DNA from: Tissierellia bacterium
GTDB taxonomy: Bacteria; Bacillota; Clostridia; Tissierellales; Tissierellaceae
Reading direction: 5' to 3'
NCBI GenBank assembly: GCA_028708575.1
Contig: JAQVYQ010000018.1
Coordinates: 1-32,779 of the forward strand
Length of the DNA stretch: 32,779 nucleotides
The translations under genes were made by a program, and so were the position numbers. A model generated the notes under the pieces. That model made no database searches. It saw only the letters and a list, made by a program, of their open reading frames with translations, and was not told the origin of the DNA. Positions 29,514-32,779 of this stretch are shown piece after piece (the first letter of the stretch is position 1; each line of letters starts with the position of its first letter).

Positions 29514-30866
29514 TTAACCAATTCCTCCTAGAAGAACACCTGAAATATAAACTAAAATTGTTACAAATACGAAAACATATTTAGTCATAGGTTCAAACCA
29601 TCCGCCAATTTGTATAGATCGGCCTTTTTGAAGTTCATTTTTAGTATAATTAGTCCCAAATACCCAATAGAACATAATTGCTGCTATTACTGCTCCTATA
29701 GGATTTATATAAATAGAAACAACATCCATCCATTCTCCTACTATACCCTGAATTAGCAAACTAGAAATTAATCCTAAAGCACCTATGGTAAGAGTTGATT
29801 TAGTCCTGGAAAATTTGAATTCATCCTGTAAGGCTGCTATTGAAGTTTCATATAAATTTACAATTGATGTCATTGAAGCAAATGTAACTGCTACAAAGAA
29901 TATTATTGCAACAATTCTACCTCCTGGCATGTTCTTAAACAAATTAGGAAGATGAATAAATAATAAGCCTGGTCCACCTTCAGACAATTGACTACCTGTT
30001 GTTGCCATAGCAGGTATTATTACCAATGCTGCTAATAAAGCAGCTGCTGAATCAAATATGGCAACTATCTTAGCACTATATAATATATCTTCGTCGTCTT
30101 TAAGATATGAACCATAAGTTACTGTACCACTACCTCCAAGGGATAAGGAGAAGAACGCTTGCCCTAATGCATAAATCCACACTATTGGATCTAATAAGCC
30201 TTTAGGGTCAAAAGTAAATATATATCTGTAACCATCTGCAGCACCTGGTAAAGTAGAGATATATATAGCTAAAACTATGAATAATACGAAAAATAGAGGC
30301 ATCATAAATTTATTTAATTTTTCGATACCTTTTGCAACCCCAGCATTCATTATAAAAAAAGATAGCAAAATGGTTATTATAACCCATGTAGTATTACCAA
30401 ATGAGGATGCCATACCCCCAAAGGCTGCTCCGAACTCCTCCATAGAAGTTGGTGTGAATATTGAACCTGTGAAGACTCCTACAGTATATTTTAAAATCCA
30501 ACTTATAACAACAGTATAGCCTATAGCTAATAACAAACTTCCAATTGTAGGGATAAATCCAAATAAACGCCCCATATTTTCACTTTTCCCTTTAGAGCCC
30601 ATGGCTTTTGCAAAGGCTCCAATAGGACCATTTCTAGTGGAACGACCTAGACCCATTTCTCCAATTAATCCAGAATATCCAATCACTACTACGAAGAAAA
30701 TATAAGGTAATATAAATGTTCCACCACCGTAAAGGGATACTCTAGTAGGAAATAGCCAAATATTGCCCATGCCCACAGCTGAACCAACGCAAGCTAAAAT
30801 GAATCCTAATTTATTGTTGAATGTCTCTCTGCCTACAGCATTGATTTGATTATTTTTATTACTCAT
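29514..30866 (-). CDS. Neurotransmitter:sodium symporter (NSS) family amino-acid transporter
   Basis: A 450-residue Na+-coupled transporter of the LeuT/SNF fold. The TM1 signature KLGFILACVGSAVGMGNIWLFPTRVSLYGGGTFILPY carries the unwound substrate/Na+ site; TM6 corresponds to ALGQAFFSLSLGGSGTVTYGSY. The length fits the 11-helix bacterial subgroup (as Tyt1) rather than the 12-helix LeuT. The ATG follows GAGGTG. It lies 192 nt downstream of tryptophanase on the same strand, so tryptophan or another tryptophanase substrate is the likely cargo, as in the tryptophanase-linked NSS transporter TnaT; this substrate call is inference. Confidence 0.9.
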   Translation of the reverse strand: MSNKNNQINAVGRETFNNKLGFILACVGSAVGMGNIWLFPTRVSLYGGGTFILPYIFFVVVIGYSGLIGEMGLGRSTRNGPIGAFAKAMGSKGKSENMGRLFGFIPTIGSLLLAIGYTVVISWILKYTVGVFTGSIFTPTSMEEFGAAFGGMASSFGNTTWVIITILLSFFIMNAGVAKGIEKLNKFMMPLFFVLFIVLAIYISTLPGAADGYRYIFTFDPKGLLDPIVWIYALGQAFFSLSLGGSGTVTYGSYLKDDEDILYSAKIVAIFDSAAALLAALVIIPAMATTGSQLSEGGPGLLFIHLPNLFKNMPGGRIVAIIFFVAVTFASMTSIVNLYETSIAALQDEFKFSRTKSTLTIGALGLISSLLIQGIVGEWMDVVSIYINPIGAVIAAIMFYWVFGTNYTKNELQKGRSIQIGGWFEPMTKYVFVFVTILVYISGVLLGGIG

Positions 30867-31008
30867 GATTTCACCTCATTTTCATTTTTTAGAGTTACTA
30901 ATTAACACGAATTAGTATTAAAAACTAAAACAACTAAGATGAATTACAACCCTTAAGTAAATAAAATTGAGTCAAAGAATTGAGTTGGAAACATCAAGAT
31001 AATCCACA

Positions 31009-31042
31009 ATTAGCTCTTGTAAAAATTGATACAAGAGCTAAT
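31009..31042 (-). repeat. Stem-loop between tryptophanase and transporter genes
   Basis: A perfect 12-bp stem (ATTAGCTCTTGT) with a 10-nt loop but no U-tract, 17 nt after the tnaA stop. It may reduce readthrough into, or stabilise the message upstream of, the transporter gene. Confidence 0.55.
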
Positions 31043-31058
31043 CATTTAATAGTATACC

Positions 31059-32444
31059 TTATACAATAGGTTCTAGATGTGCTTGGAAATGACGTAAAAT
31101 CATTGGTTGCCAAGCTATTCTGTAGCCTTTAATGCTGTCTGCTCTATCTTTAATTGCTATAAGAGCATCTGCCATAATATCAAAATGTGCTTGTGTATAA
31201 ACTCTCCTTGGAACTGCAAGCCTTGTAAACTCAAATTGAGCCTCCAATTGTTCACCTGTATCAGGATCATTACCCATCATATAAGAACCTATTTCACTAG
31301 TTCGTATTCCAGCTTCTTTGTATAGTTCAATAGCCAGTGCTTGAGCTGGATACTCATAATATGGAATCTGTGGGAACATTGCTTTTGCATCAATAAATAA
31401 TCCATGTCCTCCTACTGGTGCTTGGTATGCTATACCAGCATTGTCTAGTTTTGCTGCTAGATATTCTAGTTGGCCTATTCTATAAGTTAAGAAGTCTTCA
31501 TCTTGACCTTCATATAGTCCAATGGCTAATGCTTCTAAATCTCTACCAGATAAGCCTCCATATGTGGTAAAACCTTCATTTGATATGCAATTTGCTTTTA
31601 CTTTTTGATACAATTCTTGATCATCTTCTTTAATACCTATTAATCCACCCATATTTACAATAGCATCTTTCTTAGCGCTCATTGAAAATGTATCTGCATA
31701 GCTAAACATTTCTCTTGTAATTTCTTTAATACTTGAGTTTTTAAACTCTTCTTCTCTTTGCTTTACAAAATAAGCATTTTCCGAGAACCTAGCAGCATCT
31801 ATATCCAATGGAATACCATATTTCTTACAAACGGCTGAAACATCTCTCATATTTTGAACTGATACAGGTTGACCACCTGCAGAATTGTTAGTTATAGTCA
31901 TTACAACTAATCCTACATTTTCTTTTCCAAGTTCATTAATAGTTGCCTCTAGTTTTTCAACATCCATATTTCCTTTAAAAGGAGCTCTTATAGTAGGGTC
32001 TTTTGCTTCTTCTACTACACAATCTATTGCCCTACCACCAGCTAATTCAACATGAGCTCTTGTTGTATCAAAAAACATATTAGCTATGGCATACTTCCCT
32101 TTAGATATTAATACTGGGAATAATACTTTTTCTGCAGCACGCCCTTGATGTACTGGTTGAATAATTTCATAGCCAAATATATCTTTACCAGCTTCCATAA
32201 GTTTAAAGTAACTCTTTGAACCAGCATAGGATTCATCTCCAACCATTATGCCAGCCCATTGTTCTGAACTCATTGCATTTGTACCACTATCAGTACATAA
32301 ATCAATATACACATCTTCTGATTTTAGGTTGAAAAGATTATATTTAGCATCCTTAATCTTTTCTTCTCTTTCTTCTCTGCTAAGCACCTTAAGTGTTTCT
32401 ACCATTTTAATCCTAAATGGTTCTGCAACATACTTTATTGTCAT
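31059..32444 (-). CDS. tnaA: Tryptophanase
   Basis: A 461-residue PLP-dependent beta-eliminating lyase that splits tryptophan to indole, pyruvate and ammonia. PLP lysine is Lys259 in [10 protein letters not shown]. Family segments include [38 protein letters not shown] and [18 protein letters not shown]. Tyrosine phenol-lyase is the close alternative; here the C-terminal LRHF histidine and the SEIGS segment (in place of the Arg-containing SMERG of tyrosine phenol-lyase) favour tryptophanase. The ATG follows AAGGGGGAA. No tnaC-like leader peptide with Trp codons was found upstream, so control differs from enterics. With the NSS transporter it forms an amino-acid uptake and fermentation unit. 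Confidence 0.9.
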   Translation of the reverse strand: MTIKYVAEPFRIKMVETLKVLSREEREEKIKDAKYNLFNLKSEDVYIDLCTDSGTNAMSSEQWAGIMVGDESYAGSKSYFKLMEAGKDIFGYEIIQPVHQGRAAEKVLFPVLISKGKYAIANMFFDTTRAHVELAGGRAIDCVVEEAKDPTIRAPFKGNMDVEKLEATINELGKENVGLVVMTITNNSAGGQPVSVQNMRDVSAVCKKYGIPLDIDAARFSENAYFVKQREEEFKNSSIKEITREMFSYADTFSMSAKKDAIVNMGGLIGIKEDDQELYQKVKANCISNEGFTTYGGLSGRDLEALAIGLYEGQDEDFLTYRIGQLEYLAAKLDNAGIAYQAPVGGHGLFIDAKAMFPQIPYYEYPAQALAIELYKEAGIRTSEIGSYMMGNDPDTGEQLEAQFEFTRLAVPRRVYTQAHFDIMADALIAIKDRADSIKGYRIAWQPMILRHFQAHLEPIV

Positions 32445-32477
32445 TTCTAATTCCCCCTTTATTTACTATGTAATTCC

Positions 32478-32514
32478 TATCAATAATTAGTATGCAAGGA
32501 TTTTATCAATAATT
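32478..32514. promoter_or_regulatory. Direct repeat upstream of tryptophanase
   Basis: TATCAATAATT occurs at 32478-32488 and 32504-32514, 26 nt apart, within 70 nt of the tnaA start. The spacing is compatible with a regulator binding on one DNA face. The factor is unknown. Confidence 0.35.
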
Positions 32515-32779
32515 CATAAATTTTATTATTTTTCAGAATTTTATTGCTATATTATGGAATATAATTTTAATTAGCTAATAATTCTTTATTACATTTCTAT
32601 ATTATTTGAATATATTCTCAATTTACTTTATAGAATATATTAATATTTATGGTTTAGAAAGACTAACTATTAAAAGTCAAGAGGTGAAATAAGAAATATT
32701 TAGGAATAATTTAAATTAAAATACGCATGAAAATATGATCTGTAAGAACAGATCTAAATAATAAATATTTTTTTGTTTT
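32515..32779 (+). promoter_or_regulatory. Right-edge gene-free stretch with plus-strand promoter candidate
   Basis: No gene is visible in the last 335 nt. TTGAAT (32606-32611), 17-nt spacer and TATAGA (32629-32634) form a plausible sigma-A promoter reading rightward. A GATCTGT-aaga-ACAGATC hairpin lies about 100 nt downstream, followed after 13 nt by a T-run (ATTTTTTTG). This suggests the leader of a gene beyond the window. Confidence 0.35.

Noticed and set aside
32445-32600. TnaC-like leader peptide upstream of tryptophanase
   Set aside because: The only leader ATG frame on the minus strand is three codons long (ATGAATTATTGA) and no Trp codon leader was found.

Overview
The window is AT-rich DNA from a low-GC Gram-positive anaerobe. 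Strong AAGGAGG-type ribosome sites, a long Bacillus/Clostridium-type SRP RNA, CtsR and Fur operators, tryptophanase, glutamate dehydrogenase and Na+-coupled amino-acid transporters point to an amino-acid-fermenting Clostridia/Tissierellia-like Bacillota. That placement is inferred from gene content, not from a database match.

Region 1 (about 1-12150): a long minus-strand catabolic operon runs from an HMG-CoA-lyase-like enzyme (10852) to a type I 3-dehydroquinate dehydratase (382) and faces a divergent LysR regulator (11210-12100). In transcription order it encodes the HMG-CoA-lyase-like enzyme, a CoA-acylating aldehyde dehydrogenase, a ThDP enzyme, a xylose-isomerase-like TIM barrel, a TctC-TctB-TctA carboxylate transporter, a Gfo/Idh/MocA dehydrogenase and AroD. 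The enzyme classes resemble inositol (iol) catabolism, but with AroD and a carboxylate transporter. My hypothesis is fermentation of a cyclic hydroxy-carboxylate such as quinate or shikimate. A second operon starting with a lipoprotein runs off the left edge, behind a hairpin-rich leader.

Region 2 (12236-18931): a small glutaredoxin, glutamate dehydrogenase, and the dnaX-ybaB-recR block plus a small membrane protein lie on the minus strand. tRNA-Ser(GGA), SRP RNA and the GltS glutamate symporter lie on the plus strand.

Region 3 (18943-25644): clpB and a zinc-finger-less J-domain gene share a minus-strand unit headed by a near-perfect CtsR operator; the gap between them holds a 201-bp inverted-repeat element and a REP-like hairpin. 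Divergently, feoA-feoB-feoC (ferrous iron uptake) follow a Fur box.

Region 4 (25645-27902): about 800 bp without a conventional gene has its own candidate promoter and terminator, long complementary ends, internal hairpins and a degenerate about 35-bp tandem repeat. It may be a large structured RNA or a non-autonomous element. Nicotinate phosphoribosyltransferase follows.

Region 5 (28107-32779): a small secreted or anchored protein of unknown function, then a compact minus-strand tRNA-Arg / tadA / tRNA-Ser unit, an NSS-family Na+ symporter and tryptophanase. A plus-strand promoter candidate points off the right edge.
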